DNA of 64,000 nucleotides from Longimicrobiales bacterium (GTDB taxonomy: Bacteria > Gemmatimonadota > Gemmatimonadetes > Longimicrobiales > Gaopeijiaceae): assembly GCA_028823235.1 (NCBI GenBank), contig JAPKBW010000003.1, positions 124,001-188,000 of the forward strand, read 5' to 3'. The stretch's first letter is position 1. The number at the start of each line of letters is the position of its first letter. This document shows positions 26,799-35,855 of the stretch, in pieces. A program made the translations under genes and the position numbers. The notes below the pieces were generated by a model. It had not been told where the DNA came from, searched no databases, and saw only the letters and a program-made list of their open reading frames with translations.

Positions 26799-28224
26799 GC
26801 CGGAACTGTAACACCTCATTCACCTGTCGAGGATCGGCCTTGCCTTGCGACGACTTCATCACTTGGCCAACTAGGAATCCCAGGAGGCGCACTTCCCCTT
26901 TTCGAAAGCGCTGCACTTCGATCGGGAACGAGGTCATCACTCCCTCGACCCACCCAGTTACGACCGAATCGTCTCTTATCTGTTGAAGTCCCGACGCTTC
27001 GACCACATCCACAGCCGACCGGCCCGACGCGGCCATAGTCTCGAGCAGACCCCTGGCCACCACATCCGAAATCGTGCCGTCCGCCACAAGACCGATCAGT
27101 TGCCCCAAGGCCTCAGGCCGGAGGGCGAATGACCTGGGTGTCTCGGAACGAGCCTTCATCAATGCCTGCACCGGACCCATAATCCACTTTGCAATGGTGC
27201 CGGCATCGCCCGTCTGCCCAACCACGTCCTCGAAGAAATCAGCCCCCTCGCGTGTCTGCGTAAGCACACCCGACTCATACGCAGTGAGCCGATACGAGCC
27301 TTCGAATCGGGCGCGACGGTCACGAGGGAGCTCCGGCACAGCAATGTTTGCCCAGGTCAGCAAAGAGGGTGCGAGAACGAGCGGTGTTAGGTCCGGGTCA
27401 GGAAAGTACCGGTAGTCTTCGCTGTCTCCCTTCGACCGCATTGACCGAAGTGTTTCCTCATGGTCGTTCCACAGCAGACTCTCCGATCGCACCTGTCCCC
27501 CTGATTCGAGCACTTCTGTCTGGCGCTCGATCTCTAGATGAAGCGCCTTTTCCACTCCTGAAAAGGAATTCACATTCTTGATCTCGGTCTTCGTGCCGAG
27601 GGCGGATGCGCCGACCTCGCGGAGAGAGATGTTGGCATCTGCTCTCAGGCTGCCCTCCTCCATGTTACAGTCACTCACTTCTGAGTATTCGAGCACCTGC
27701 TTGAGGGTCGACAGGAAGGCCCGAACCTCTGCCGGGGTGCGCAGGTCGGGCTCAGTGACGACCTCCACCAGGGGGGTACCGGCCCGATTAAGATCGACGG
27801 CGGTGGCTCCAGGAATACGGTCATGAATCAATTTTCCGGAGTCTTCTTCCATATGAACACGACGAATCCTGACTTCCCGATGCTCCCCTTCGGAGTCGAA
27901 CCGGAGCACGCCGCCAGTCGCGATTGGTTGCTCGAACTGGGTGATCTGGTAGCCCTTCGGCAAGTCAGGATAGAAGTAGCTCTTTCGTTCCCAGACACTG
28001 TACGCGTGCACATCGCACGCGAGGGCGACCGCCGCCTGAAGCGCGAGCGTTACTGCCTCGGTGTTCAGGACAGGAAGTGCGCCCGGCAAGCCCATACAGA
28101 CTGGGCACACGTTGGTGTTTGGAGCGTCGCCGAACCGGGCGACATCACGGCAGAAAAGCTTATGCCTGGTCCGAAGCTGAACGTGGACCTCGACTCCGAT
28201 GACAGTCTCCCACCGACGGATCAC
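26782..28224 (-). CDS. gatB: Asp-tRNA(Asn)/Glu-tRNA(Gln) amidotransferase subunit B
   Basis: A 480-residue subunit that binds misacylated tRNA and phosphorylates it for amidation. The N-terminus WETVIGVEVHVQL, the CPVCMGLPGALP segment and YFYPDLPKGYQITQ are hallmarks; a C-terminal helical tail domain (YqeY-like) begins near residue 330. The start is GTG 28224, which overlaps the gatA stop as GTGA and has AGGAGG 9 bases upstream; the ATG at 28293 lies inside gatA. Presence of GatCAB means Gln-tRNA and/or Asn-tRNA are made indirectly. Confidence 0.95.
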   Translation of the reverse strand: MIRRWETVIGVEVHVQLRTRHKLFCRDVARFGDAPNTNVCPVCMGLPGALPVLNTEAVTLALQAAVALACDVHAYSVWERKSYFYPDLPKGYQITQFEQPIATGGVLRFDSEGEHREVRIRRVHMEEDSGKLIHDRIPGATAVDLNRAGTPLVEVVTEPDLRTPAEVRAFLSTLKQVLEYSEVSDCNMEEGSLRADANISLREVGASALGTKTEIKNVNSFSGVEKALHLEIERQTEVLESGGQVRSESLLWNDHEETLRSMRSKGDSEDYRYFPDPDLTPLVLAPSLLTWANIAVPELPRDRRARFEGSYRLTAYESGVLTQTREGADFFEDVVGQTGDAGTIAKWIMGPVQALMKARSETPRSFALRPEALGQLIGLVADGTISDVVARGLLETMAASGRSAVDVVEASGLQQIRDDSVVTGWVEGVMTSFPIEVQRFRKGEVRLLGFLVGQVMKSSQGKADPRQVNEVLQFRLNGSD

Positions 28225-29588
28225 TCGGCCCGTCCTCCTGACTGCGCCTCGAGGACACCTCCGATCGCCACCATCGACGTTTCGCCCCACCACGGCCCGA
28301 TCACCTGACCGCCAAACGGAAGTCCGCGTACGGTGCCAATGGGAACAGACATGGCCGGCACACCGGCAAGGTTTGCAGTGACGGTGAATACGTCGGACTT
28401 ATACATCTGCAGTGGGTCAGTCATCCTCTCGCCGAGGTCAAAAGCAGGTGCCGGGGTCGTCGGAGTGAACAGAGCGTCCACCCCCGATGCAAAAACAGAT
28501 CGGAAGTCCTGTACTACAGCTCTGCGTGCGCGCTGAGCCGCGCCGTAATATTGGTCGTAGTACCCAGATGAAAGCACGTACGTCCCCAGCATAATCCTAC
28601 GCCGCACCTCCTCTCCAAAGCCATCGGTCCGGCTTCGCCGAATCATCTCGCCAACGTCACCGGCATCCATTCGCTGGCCGAATCGCACTCCGTCGAATCG
28701 TGCCAGGTTACTCGACGCCTCGGCGGTCGCAATTACGTAGTAACAAGGGATGGCGAGGGTCGTCGAAGGGAGGGATACCTCCCGCAGTGACGCGCCAGCA
28801 GCCTCGAGTCCGGCGAGAGCCGATTCAAGAACCGCGCGCACCGCGGGATCGAGCGTGTCGGGGAAGAACTCGACCGGCACTCCGATCGTTCTTCCTTCGA
28901 CACCCGAGTCGGCGGACAAAGCTGCGCTGTGAACCTCCCTGTCCACGGAAGTGCTGTCCCTTGGGTCGTACCCGGAGACCACGTCGAGCAGCGTCGCCGC
29001 ATCGGAAACCGTGCGACCGAAGGTCCCTATCTGCTCGAGCGAAGAGGCGAACGCCACGAGTCCGTATCGACTGACTCGCCCGTACGTCGGCTTGATACCC
29101 GTGACCCCACAAAATGCGGCTGGTTGCCGGACGGAGCCCCCCGTATCCGAACCGAGCGCCAGAGACACATAACCCGCGGCGACGGCCGCAGCGGATCCCC
29201 CAGAACTACCGCCCGGCACCCTTGTCCGGTCATGTGGATTGAGCGTCGGCCCCCAGGCGGAATTCTCGGTGGACGAGCCCATGCCAAATTCATCCAGATT
29301 CGTCTTGCCTACGACCTCGGCGCCCGCCTCCTGAAGGCGTCGGACAACCGTCGCATCAAAGGGCGATTGATACTCCGCGAGCATGGCAGAAGCACATGTC
29401 GTGGGCATGTGCCGCGTGACGATGTTGTCCTTCACTGCCACAAACCGGGACACCAGCGGTGCCAACTTTTCCGTCAAGGCCGCTGACTTTTCGCCCGCAG
29501 GCTCCGCAAACGCGAGAAAGGCGTTGAGCCCAGCCGGGCCCGACTCCCTCTCGCGGATACGAGAAAGTGCGGAGGTCAGTGACTCCAA
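28221..29588 (-). CDS. gatA: Asp-tRNA(Asn)/Glu-tRNA(Gln) amidotransferase subunit A
   Basis: A 455-residue amidase-signature subunit that releases ammonia from glutamine for transamidation. The Ser-cisSer-Lys triad is recognisable: Lys in [16 protein letters not shown] near residue 52, the glycine/serine loop [15 protein letters not shown] near 127, and the nucleophile region [18 protein letters not shown] near 146. It starts 1 base after gatC and overlaps gatB by 4 bases, so the three subunits are made together. Confidence 0.96.
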   Translation of the reverse strand: MESLTSALSRIRERESGPAGLNAFLAFAEPAGEKSAALTEKLAPLVSRFVAVKDNIVTRHMPTTCASAMLAEYQSPFDATVVRRLQEAGAEVVGKTNLDEFGMGSSTENSAWGPTLNPHDRTRVPGGSSGGSAAAVAAGYVSLALGSDTGGSVRQPAAFCGVTGIKPTYGRVSRYGLVAFASSLEQIGTFGRTVSDAATLLDVVSGYDPRDSTSVDREVHSAALSADSGVEGRTIGVPVEFFPDTLDPAVRAVLESALAGLEAAGASLREVSLPSTTLAIPCYYVIATAEASSNLARFDGVRFGQRMDAGDVGEMIRRSRTDGFGEEVRRRIMLGTYVLSSGYYDQYYGAAQRARRAVVQDFRSVFASGVDALFTPTTPAPAFDLGERMTDPLQMYKSDVFTVTANLAGVPAMSVPIGTVRGLPFGGQVIGPWWGETSMVAIGGVLEAQSGGRAE

Positions 29589-29589
29589 G

Positions 29590-29934
29590 TCATTCGGACC
29601 GATCAGGATCCGTCATTCCGGGTGGCCGTGGCACGACGAAGAACCCCTCCGCCATCAGCGCTGCACTGCTCGTGTTTCCTGCCTCATCTGTCCGGCTCGG
29701 GTCAATGTCACATTCAGACGAGCGCACCGGTTCCGTGAAGTGGAATACTGCCGATGGCGGCCCAGCGTCATCTGACGACGGGCCAGTGCCATCGGCCCAA
29801 GTGTGCGCCCGAAGCGCCTCAGCGTGCTCGAGGATTCTCGTCATTTCCTGAGACATCTGGTCGGCCTCAGCTTGACTGAGCTTGAGGTGCGCGAGGCCCG
29901 CGATGCGTTCCACCTCCGACCGATCGACGCTCAT
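29590..29934 (-). CDS. gatC: Asp-tRNA(Asn)/Glu-tRNA(Gln) amidotransferase subunit C
   Basis: A 114-residue small subunit that wraps between GatA and GatB and stabilises the complex. The N-terminal segment VERIAGLAHLKLSQAEADQM and the helix with ILEHAEAL are typical. It is somewhat longer than the common 95 residues because of a Ser/Asp-rich loop (about residues 48-90). It overlaps the helicase gene by 4 bases (ATGA) and ends 1 base before gatA. Confidence 0.9.
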   Translation of the reverse strand: MSVDRSEVERIAGLAHLKLSQAEADQMSQEMTRILEHAEALRAHTWADGTGPSSDDAGPPSAVFHFTEPVRSSECDIDPSRTDEAGNTSSAALMAEGFFVVPRPPGMTDPDRSE

Positions 29935-32201
29935 GGCCAGTCCGTCTCCAGGGATGCGTAGCGGAGCAAAAGCTTCTTTCTTCCTTCCTCATCGAATTCG
30001 ACGGTGACCTTGAGGTCCCGACCGAATCCAGAGATTTCAAGAACGGAACCTGATCCAAACGTGGGATGAACCACCCGTTCGCCTTTCACGAAACGCGGCG
30101 TGTCCTGATTCATTCCCGCCTCGATATCAGGTTCGTCGCTCTCCCACGACGATGAAGACTCATACGCCCTCGGCCGTCTTTGATGCGGTGTGGACTGATG
30201 GACCAGACTCAGCCTCTTCGATTTCCGCCCCTCAATCAGTTCGTCAGGTATCGCATCCACAAACGAGGAAAGGGTGTTTTGTGTGAAATCTCCAGCTCTT
30301 CTTCGCTGCCTTGCCCAAGAAATTGAGAGCTTGTCCTCGGCGCGGGTGATCCCGACATAGAAGAGTCGGCGCTCTTCCTCCAGCGAGGCTGGGTCGTCGT
30401 ACGACCGACCCAGAGGAAACAGTCCCTCCTCTACCCCCGCGATAAAGACCAGCGGGAACTCGAGTCCTTTCGCATTGTGGAGCGTCATCAGCGTCACGGT
30501 GTCGGCATTGGGATCGAGCCGATCGACATCCGCGACCAGAGCGACCTGCTGAAGGAAGAGGTCCAACTCGGTAAATGTGTCGACATCCTCTTCGGCAACA
30601 CTTTGCACGAGTGACGCATCGAAGTCGACCGCCCCGGCGATCAGCTCAGTCACGTTTCGGGACCGGTCTTCTCCCTCTGGCCCCTCCTCAATCAGATGCC
30701 GGACGAGGTCGAGCTCTTCGACGAGCTCTTCGAGTAGATCGCCAACCCGAGCCTGTGTAGCGCGGACGCTGAACCGCTGGATCAAGGTCGCAAAGCGTGC
30801 CAAGCCACTCGCACCAGCGACCCGAATTCCGGGGATCTCGTGCGCGCGAAGGGCAGCGTCAAGCAGAGAAATCCTCTGATCCGCAGCCCACTTCTTTAGG
30901 TGCTCCTGGGTGGTGAGGCCCACCCCGCGCCGCGGATAGTTCACCACTCGGGCGAAGGCGATCGCATTCCTCGGATTGGAGATCAGACGGAGGTAGGCCA
31001 AGACGTCCTGGATCTCGCGACGCTCATAGAACCGAACGCTACCAACCACCTGATACGGGACCCCTTCGCGACGAAAGCCATCTTCCAGAGCACGAGCCTG
31101 CGCATTCGTTCGGTACAAAACGGCCGAGGACGAGTAGGGCATCCCCGGCGTTTCGCGCATGCGCGTCTCAATCTCCTCGACGATCCAGCGAGCCTCGTCG
31201 TTTTCGTCAAACGACTCGAGCACCGTGATCGCATCCCCACCTTCACGCTCCGTCCGGAGTGTCTTTCCTTTCCGATTCACGTTCTCCGCAATCACATGAT
31301 TGGCTGCGTCGAGGATACGTCGCGTAGAGCGATAGTTGCGCTCCAACCGGACGGTGCGCGCTTTTGGAAACGAATCCTCGAAGTCGAGAATGTTCCGGAT
31401 ATCCGCGCCGCGCCATCCATAAATCGACTGGTCGTCATCCCCCACGACCATCAGGTTTGCGTGTTCCCCTGCAACGAGTTCAACGAAGCGAAACTGGGCA
31501 CGATTCGTGTCCTGGTACTCGTCGACGAGCACAAACGCGAAGCGCTCCTGATAGCTCTCCAGGAGTTCGGGATTGGCCTCGAGAAGCTGGACTGGCTTCA
31601 TGAGCAGGTCGTCAAAGTCCATGGCATTCTGTTGCTTCAAGGCCTTCTGATACTCTGGAAACACCTTGGCGACGTTTCGCACGAAGAGATCGAACGACCC
31701 TTCGTTGTCTCTCGCGAAGGTCTCTGCATCAATCAACTGGTTCTTCGCGCTGCTGATCTCGGCGCGGATCCCCTTCGGGTTCCACCGCTTCGGATCAAGA
31801 CCGACCGACTCCTGAACAGACTTCACGAGTCGGAGGGCCTGATCCGCGTCGAAGATGCTGAACGTGCGATCCCAACCCAGACGGTCCGCATGCCTGCGCA
31901 GGAGCCGCGCACCGATCGCGTGGAAGGTGCCCACCCACATGCCGCTCGGTTCGACGTCGAGCAGTCGGGTAATACGCGAACGCATTTCGCCGGCTGCCTT
32001 GTTCGTAAACGTGACTGCAAGGACACGATTCGCAGGCACGCCATGGTGGTGGATCAGGTTGCACACACGGGCAGTTAGCACGCGGGTTTTTCCGGAGCCA
32101 GCTCCGGCGAGTACGAGAATGGGGCCTTCAAAATGAGCGGCCGCCTCAAGTTGCTCAGGATTGAGCCCTGTGAGGTGTGGCGCCAAGGAAGTGTCAGGCA
32201 T
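29931..32201 (-). CDS. UvrD/PcrA-type superfamily 1 DNA helicase
   Basis: A 756-residue 3'-5' helicase for DNA repair and removal of proteins from DNA. Motif I is AGAGSGKTRVLTARV near residue 31, motif Ia VTFTNKAAGEM, motif II VDEYQDTNRAQ, motif III GDDDQSIYGWRGAD, motif IV RLERNYRST and motif VI YVGITRAEDKL. The C-terminus carries a short beta-rich segment (RVVHPTFGSGSVLEI) like that of PcrA, which contacts RNA polymerase in Bacillus. Start ATG 32201 overlaps the kinase gene by 8 bases; the longer ORF would run well into that gene. Confidence 0.92.
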   Translation of the reverse strand: MPDTSLAPHLTGLNPEQLEAAAHFEGPILVLAGAGSGKTRVLTARVCNLIHHHGVPANRVLAVTFTNKAAGEMRSRITRLLDVEPSGMWVGTFHAIGARLLRRHADRLGWDRTFSIFDADQALRLVKSVQESVGLDPKRWNPKGIRAEISSAKNQLIDAETFARDNEGSFDLFVRNVAKVFPEYQKALKQQNAMDFDDLLMKPVQLLEANPELLESYQERFAFVLVDEYQDTNRAQFRFVELVAGEHANLMVVGDDDQSIYGWRGADIRNILDFEDSFPKARTVRLERNYRSTRRILDAANHVIAENVNRKGKTLRTEREGGDAITVLESFDENDEARWIVEEIETRMRETPGMPYSSSAVLYRTNAQARALEDGFRREGVPYQVVGSVRFYERREIQDVLAYLRLISNPRNAIAFARVVNYPRRGVGLTTQEHLKKWAADQRISLLDAALRAHEIPGIRVAGASGLARFATLIQRFSVRATQARVGDLLEELVEELDLVRHLIEEGPEGEDRSRNVTELIAGAVDFDASLVQSVAEEDVDTFTELDLFLQQVALVADVDRLDPNADTVTLMTLHNAKGLEFPLVFIAGVEEGLFPLGRSYDDPASLEEERRLFYVGITRAEDKLSISWARQRRRAGDFTQNTLSSFVDAIPDELIEGRKSKRLSLVHQSTPHQRRPRAYESSSSWESDEPDIEAGMNQDTPRFVKGERVVHPTFGSGSVLEISGFGRDLKVTVEFDEEGRKKLLLRYASLETDWP

Positions 32202-33378
32202 CAGCCGCCGGTAGTCGAATCTGGAATGTGGTGCCCTCGACCGTCTCGAGGAGCTCGATTTTGCCTTTGTGAACGCCTTCGACAATCCGACGGGAAAGCG
32301 CGAGTCCAACCCCCCACCCTCCAGATTTCGAGGAAACGCCAGGCTCAAATATCTTATCCCGGATCTCGGGGTCGACGCCCGGTCCGGTATCACGGATACG
32401 AAGGCTCACCCAGTCGCCTCCGATATCGCGCGCGTATATGGTGATTTTTCCGCCACGGCCCGCAAGTGCATCGAGCGCGTTCTTTACGACGTTCTCGAGC
32501 GCCCAGATGAGCAATACCTCGTTGCCCTTCACTCTCGGCAGCCCGGAAGGGATATCGACGACGAGGTCTACTCCCTTGCGCGCGATTCTCGGAATTCGCG
32601 CAGCGAGGTACCCCTCGAGGTCTTCAACGACTTGGCGCACCGAGAGGCTCAGCAGCTCAGGCTCCGTGCCAATCAATTCAAAGCGATGACTAATGCGTTC
32701 GAGCCGTTCGAGGTCCTCGCCGATCGACGAGGCGATTTCGAAGTCGTCCAGGTCACCCGGCCTTTCGGCCGGGCTCAATCGGAGAACCTCCAGCCAACCG
32801 GCAAGCGATGACAGGGGTGTCCCCAACTGGTGCGCCAGCTCCCGTGCTATCGCTGTCCAGGCCTTCTCGCTCTCAGCACGGCGTTGATATCGGAAGACGA
32901 GAAATCCGATGACCGTGGTGAGCAGAAGGCCCGCGGCCTGTAGAAATGGCACCCGGCGGAGACTCCCAACTTCCTCTGAATCTCCGAAATGGATGTGCTG
33001 GGGACTGGTAGGGTCTCCGACCGGATCGTGGACCTCGTCGAGCATACGCACGTACGCACGTATCCGATCCTGCCCCTCCGGGGTCGCGTCGTTCACCGTA
33101 AACGGAAGATTCACGTGGCTGAGCACGGTATCGCCTGGACCCATAACGACCATCGGCACTCCGGACTGCGTCACGATCCGCTGCAGTTCGAAAAGAGCCT
33201 GAGTCTCTCGGAGTGGGTCCTGTGAGCCGAGTCCCTCGAGCACCTCGGTGTAGATCAGCGACAGGAGTTCTGAATTTTCCTGAACCGTGCGGAAAATCTG
33301 CTCGGTATAAACCAGATACCAACCCAGAAGCATCACGAACAGCGTCGCGAGTGCGACGGGCCACTTGATGCGTATCAT
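32194..33378 (-). CDS. Membrane-bound sensor histidine kinase
   Basis: A 394-residue kinase. A transmembrane helix at residues about 5-24 and another at 144-163 flank a periplasmic sensor of about 120 residues that I do not recognise. The H-box ARELAHQLGTPLSSL places the phospho-His at 183. The N-box is ENVVKNALDALAG and the G-boxes are DTGPGVDPEIRDKIFEPG and GGWGVGLALSRRIV. The H-box has His-Gln-Leu-Gly-Thr-Pro rather than the more usual His-Glu. No response regulator gene is adjacent on the same strand; it lies between serS and the helicase gene. Confidence 0.9.
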   Translation of the reverse strand: MIRIKWPVALATLFVMLLGWYLVYTEQIFRTVQENSELLSLIYTEVLEGLGSQDPLRETQALFELQRIVTQSGVPMVVMGPGDTVLSHVNLPFTVNDATPEGQDRIRAYVRMLDEVHDPVGDPTSPQHIHFGDSEEVGSLRRVPFLQAAGLLLTTVIGFLVFRYQRRAESEKAWTAIARELAHQLGTPLSSLAGWLEVLRLSPAERPGDLDDFEIASSIGEDLERLERISHRFELIGTEPELLSLSVRQVVEDLEGYLAARIPRIARKGVDLVVDIPSGLPRVKGNEVLLIWALENVVKNALDALAGRGGKITIYARDIGGDWVSLRIRDTGPGVDPEIRDKIFEPGVSSKSGGWGVGLALSRRIVEGVHKGKIELLETVEGTTFQIRLPAADA

Positions 33379-33393
33379 CGGTTGTTCCGGTCC

Positions 33394-34674
33394 TCAGCGC
33401 GTCGCAGTAAGCCGAGCGCTCCCAACGTATGGGTGCAACACCTCGGGAAGCGAGACGGAGCCGTCGGCTTCCTGATACGTCTCGAGGAGCGCCGCGACGA
33501 CCCTCGGCAGCGCGAGTGCCGACCCATTCAGCGTGTGTAAGAATTCCGGCTTCTCGCTCTGCGACCGCCGGAAGCGAAGATTCGCGCGGCGCGCCTGATA
33601 ATCGGTAAATGTCGTGCAGCTGGAAACCTCGAGCCACGAGCCAACACCCGGAGCCCACACCTCCAGGTCGTAGGTCATTCCCCCACTTTGACCAACATCG
33701 CCCGCCGCGAGCAGCAGGCGGCGATAGTGGAGGCCCAGTCTCTCGAGGAGCACCTCGGCTTGACGAGTCAGCTCTTCCAATGCTTCGAGGCTTCGCTCAG
33801 GTACTTCGTAGCGAACCAGTTCGACCTTATCGAACTGATGGACACGGAGCAGGCCCCGGGTGTCCTTCCCCGCAGCGCCGGCCTCTCGGCGGAAACACGG
33901 GGAATAGGCCGTGTAGAGGATCGGCATTTCCTCGATCGAGAGCAGCTCGTCGCGGTGTAGATTCGTGACAGGCACCTCGGCCGTAGGGATCAGGTACAAT
34001 TCGTCCCGTTCGGTGTGGTATGCCTCATCATGGAACTTGGGCAATTGACCTGTGCCTATCATCGAGTCCCGGTTTACCAAGTACGGAACACGCACCTCGT
34101 CGTATCCATGTTCGGTGGTGTGCACATCGAGAAAATAGTTGATGAGTCCTCGCTGCAACTTCGCACCCGGGCCTTTCAATACCGGGAACGCTGAACCCGT
34201 GATCTTCGCCCCACGCGGCATGTCGAGAATGCCGAGGTCCTCACCCAGGTCCCAGTGGGCCTTAGGCTCGAAAGTGAACGAGGCTGGCTCGCCCCAGGTA
34301 GACAGGATTTGATTGTTTTCCTCTCCACCCGCCGGGACCCGTTCAAGCGGCGTGTTGGGGGTCGCGAGGAGCGACTCGCGAATCTCTGCATCCACCGTAC
34401 GCACGCTTTCATCGAGCTCGGCGATCCTATCGCCGAGCTCTCTCGTGCGCGCGATGAGTTCGGCGGCGTCCCCTCCAGTCCGCTTCAGCTCTCCGACCTT
34501 TTTCGAGGCTGCATTTCTCTCAGCCTTCAGGTCGTTGGCGACGCCAAGCCCTTCGCGCCGCTCCTCGTCTAGAGACAATATCCGGTCGATCGCGGCGATC
34601 AAGCTCGGGTCACGTTTTGCGAGGGCGGCCTTCACCTCATCGGGTTCGGCTCGAAGCCTTCGGATGTCCAGCAT
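33394..34674 (-). CDS. serS: Seryl-tRNA synthetase
   Basis: A 426-residue class II synthetase charging tRNA-Ser (and tRNA-Sec if present). An N-terminal coiled-coil tRNA-binding arm spans about residues 25-105. Motif 2 is SPCFRREAGAAGKDTRGLLR near 255, and motif 3 is the HTLNGSALALPRVVAALLE region near 375. The length is standard. The gene sits 18 bases after the lipoprotein gene and 15 before the kinase gene. Confidence 0.97.
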   Translation of the reverse strand: MLDIRRLRAEPDEVKAALAKRDPSLIAAIDRILSLDEERREGLGVANDLKAERNAASKKVGELKRTGGDAAELIARTRELGDRIAELDESVRTVDAEIRESLLATPNTPLERVPAGGEENNQILSTWGEPASFTFEPKAHWDLGEDLGILDMPRGAKITGSAFPVLKGPGAKLQRGLINYFLDVHTTEHGYDEVRVPYLVNRDSMIGTGQLPKFHDEAYHTERDELYLIPTAEVPVTNLHRDELLSIEEMPILYTAYSPCFRREAGAAGKDTRGLLRVHQFDKVELVRYEVPERSLEALEELTRQAEVLLERLGLHYRRLLLAAGDVGQSGGMTYDLEVWAPGVGSWLEVSSCTTFTDYQARRANLRFRRSQSEKPEFLHTLNGSALALPRVVAALLETYQEADGSVSLPEVLHPYVGSARLTATR

Positions 34675-34692
34675 GGTCGGGGTACCCCGGGG

Positions 34693-35268
34693 TCAGTTGG
34701 GGGGAACCAGATCCTGGCTGTTACAAACCGGATTGGTCACGTACTCGAGAGTGAGGGTCCCACCAGGCACGTCGATGATCACCGGAGTCAACTTCGCATA
34801 GTAGACACAGCTTTCCCCAAATGAGCCCGTCGCCCGGTTGGTCTTCACGACATACACCGTACCCATAGTCACCGGCACGGGCTGGTCATCGACATAGTCG
34901 AGCGTGTCGGCCGGCGCCTCGGTCACATCCGCGAGGGTCATGTTCTCCAGCGTACTGATCGCCGCCTTACCGATCACATTGAGGGCCCCGGGAGGCAAGA
35001 GCACCAGTTTGTTCACCCTTGTATCAACCGCGAGATCCCAACTTCCGGTAACGCCAGCGGCCTCTACCTGGACCGGAATTCCTTTGAAAAAGCTGAACGC
35101 AGAAACGAGATTCAACTCCGGCCGGGCGAGCGAATAGAGCAGCACAGTATCGGGATCGTCGGTCCAGTCGAAAGCGAAGGGATCATCACCACACGCCACG
35201 ACGCCCATGAGGAGGGCGGCACAGAGCGCGACAACGCTAGGCCATCGATGACGGGGTTGAGCAGACAT
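34693..35268 (-). CDS. Putative lipoprotein, function unknown
   Basis: A 191-residue protein starting at ATG 35268, with a lipoprotein signal peptide ending in the lipobox VVAC (Cys near residue 25) and followed by GDDP. The Asp next but one after Cys could influence sorting if a Lol system operates. The mature part is beta-rich, with two further Cys that may pair (SCVYYAK and NPVCNSQD). No known domain recognised. A strong promoter (35309-35337) precedes it, so it may be the first gene of the serS-pcrA-gatCAB transcript. Confidence 0.7.
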   Translation of the reverse strand: MSAQPRHRWPSVVALCAALLMGVVACGDDPFAFDWTDDPDTVLLYSLARPELNLVSAFSFFKGIPVQVEAAGVTGSWDLAVDTRVNKLVLLPPGALNVIGKAAISTLENMTLADVTEAPADTLDYVDDQPVPVTMGTVYVVKTNRATGSFGESCVYYAKLTPVIIDVPGGTLTLEYVTNPVCNSQDLVPPN

Positions 35269-35308
35269 CAGAAGACAGAGCCTCGAACAGGTACCGAAGG
35301 AGGTGGGG

Positions 35309-35337
35309 AAGTTGTCCGGGCAAGGCACAACGGTCAA
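35309..35337 (-). promoter_or_regulatory. Promoter upstream of the lipoprotein gene
   Basis: On the minus strand TTGACC (35332-35337) and CAACTT (35309-35314) are separated by exactly 17 bases. It resembles the rplM promoter in both boxes and spacing and lies about 40 bases before the chosen ATG. Confidence 0.6.
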
Positions 35338-35359
35338 CCCCGAAAACGCGCGTAGTTAC

Positions 35360-35388
35360 TTGACTTTACCCCATTTGCCCGGTAGGTT
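35360..35388 (+). promoter_or_regulatory. Promoter upstream of the response regulator gene
   Basis: TTGACT (35360-35365) and TAGGTT (35383-35388) are separated by exactly 17 bases, 75 bases before the GTG at 35464. It diverges from the lipoprotein promoter, with 22 bases between the two -35 boxes. Confidence 0.55.
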
Positions 35389-35463
35389 CAACGACCGTCC
35401 TGTGGTAGATGGCACCGCCTGTCGCCTACAGTCGGTCGAGGTTCCTTCGTGAGAGGTGATGCG

Positions 35464-35855
35464 GTGCCTGAGGTTTCGACTGTTCAGGAAAATGTCCGCA
35501 TCCTCGTGGTTGACGACGAGCCTCACATTCGACGCGTGCTCAGCGCGATGCTCGGTAACCGCGGGTGGGCATAGTGGCCTCCAGTGGGAATCAAGGCTTG
35601 GGCGAACTGGGAACCGAAGACGTCGATCTGGTGATTCGCGACCTCATGATGCCAGACACCAATGGACTCGAGATTCTCTCCAAAATTCGTGAGGACCCCC
35701 GGCGAGCCGATACTCCGGTCATCATTCTGACTGAGAAGGGACAGGATGCGGACCGGGAAGCTGCGCTGGCCAGTGGCGCCAACGACTTCCTTACCAAGTC
35801 CTTCAGCCCCAAGAAACTCATTGCCCGAACCGAAGAGATCCTCGGCCGCGATTAG
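35464..35855 (+). pseudogene. Single-domain response regulator broken by a frameshift
   Basis: A CheY-like receiver domain in two frames. The first frame starts at GTG 35464, behind the ribosome site AGAGGTGA, and reads VRILVVDDEPHIRRVLSAML then NRGWA and a TAG at 35572-35574. The second frame continues as IVASSGNQGLGELGTEDVDL, then RDLMMPDTNGLEILSKIRE with the phospho-Asp, the Thr in ILTEKG and the Lys in FLTKSFSP. One base is missing near the G-run GGGTGGG (35563-35569); adding one G restores the domain. Lys is followed by Ser, not the usual Pro. Either a sequencing/assembly indel or a young pseudogene. Confidence 0.8.

Noticed and set aside
30900-32078. Plus-strand ORF of 392 codons
   Set aside because: Antisense to the UvrD/PcrA helicase gene, with no recognisable domain and no ribosome site.
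35746-35820. Upstream extension of manC to an ATG at 35746
   Set aside because: The added residues lie wholly inside the receiver-domain gene in another frame and do not resemble ManC N-termini.
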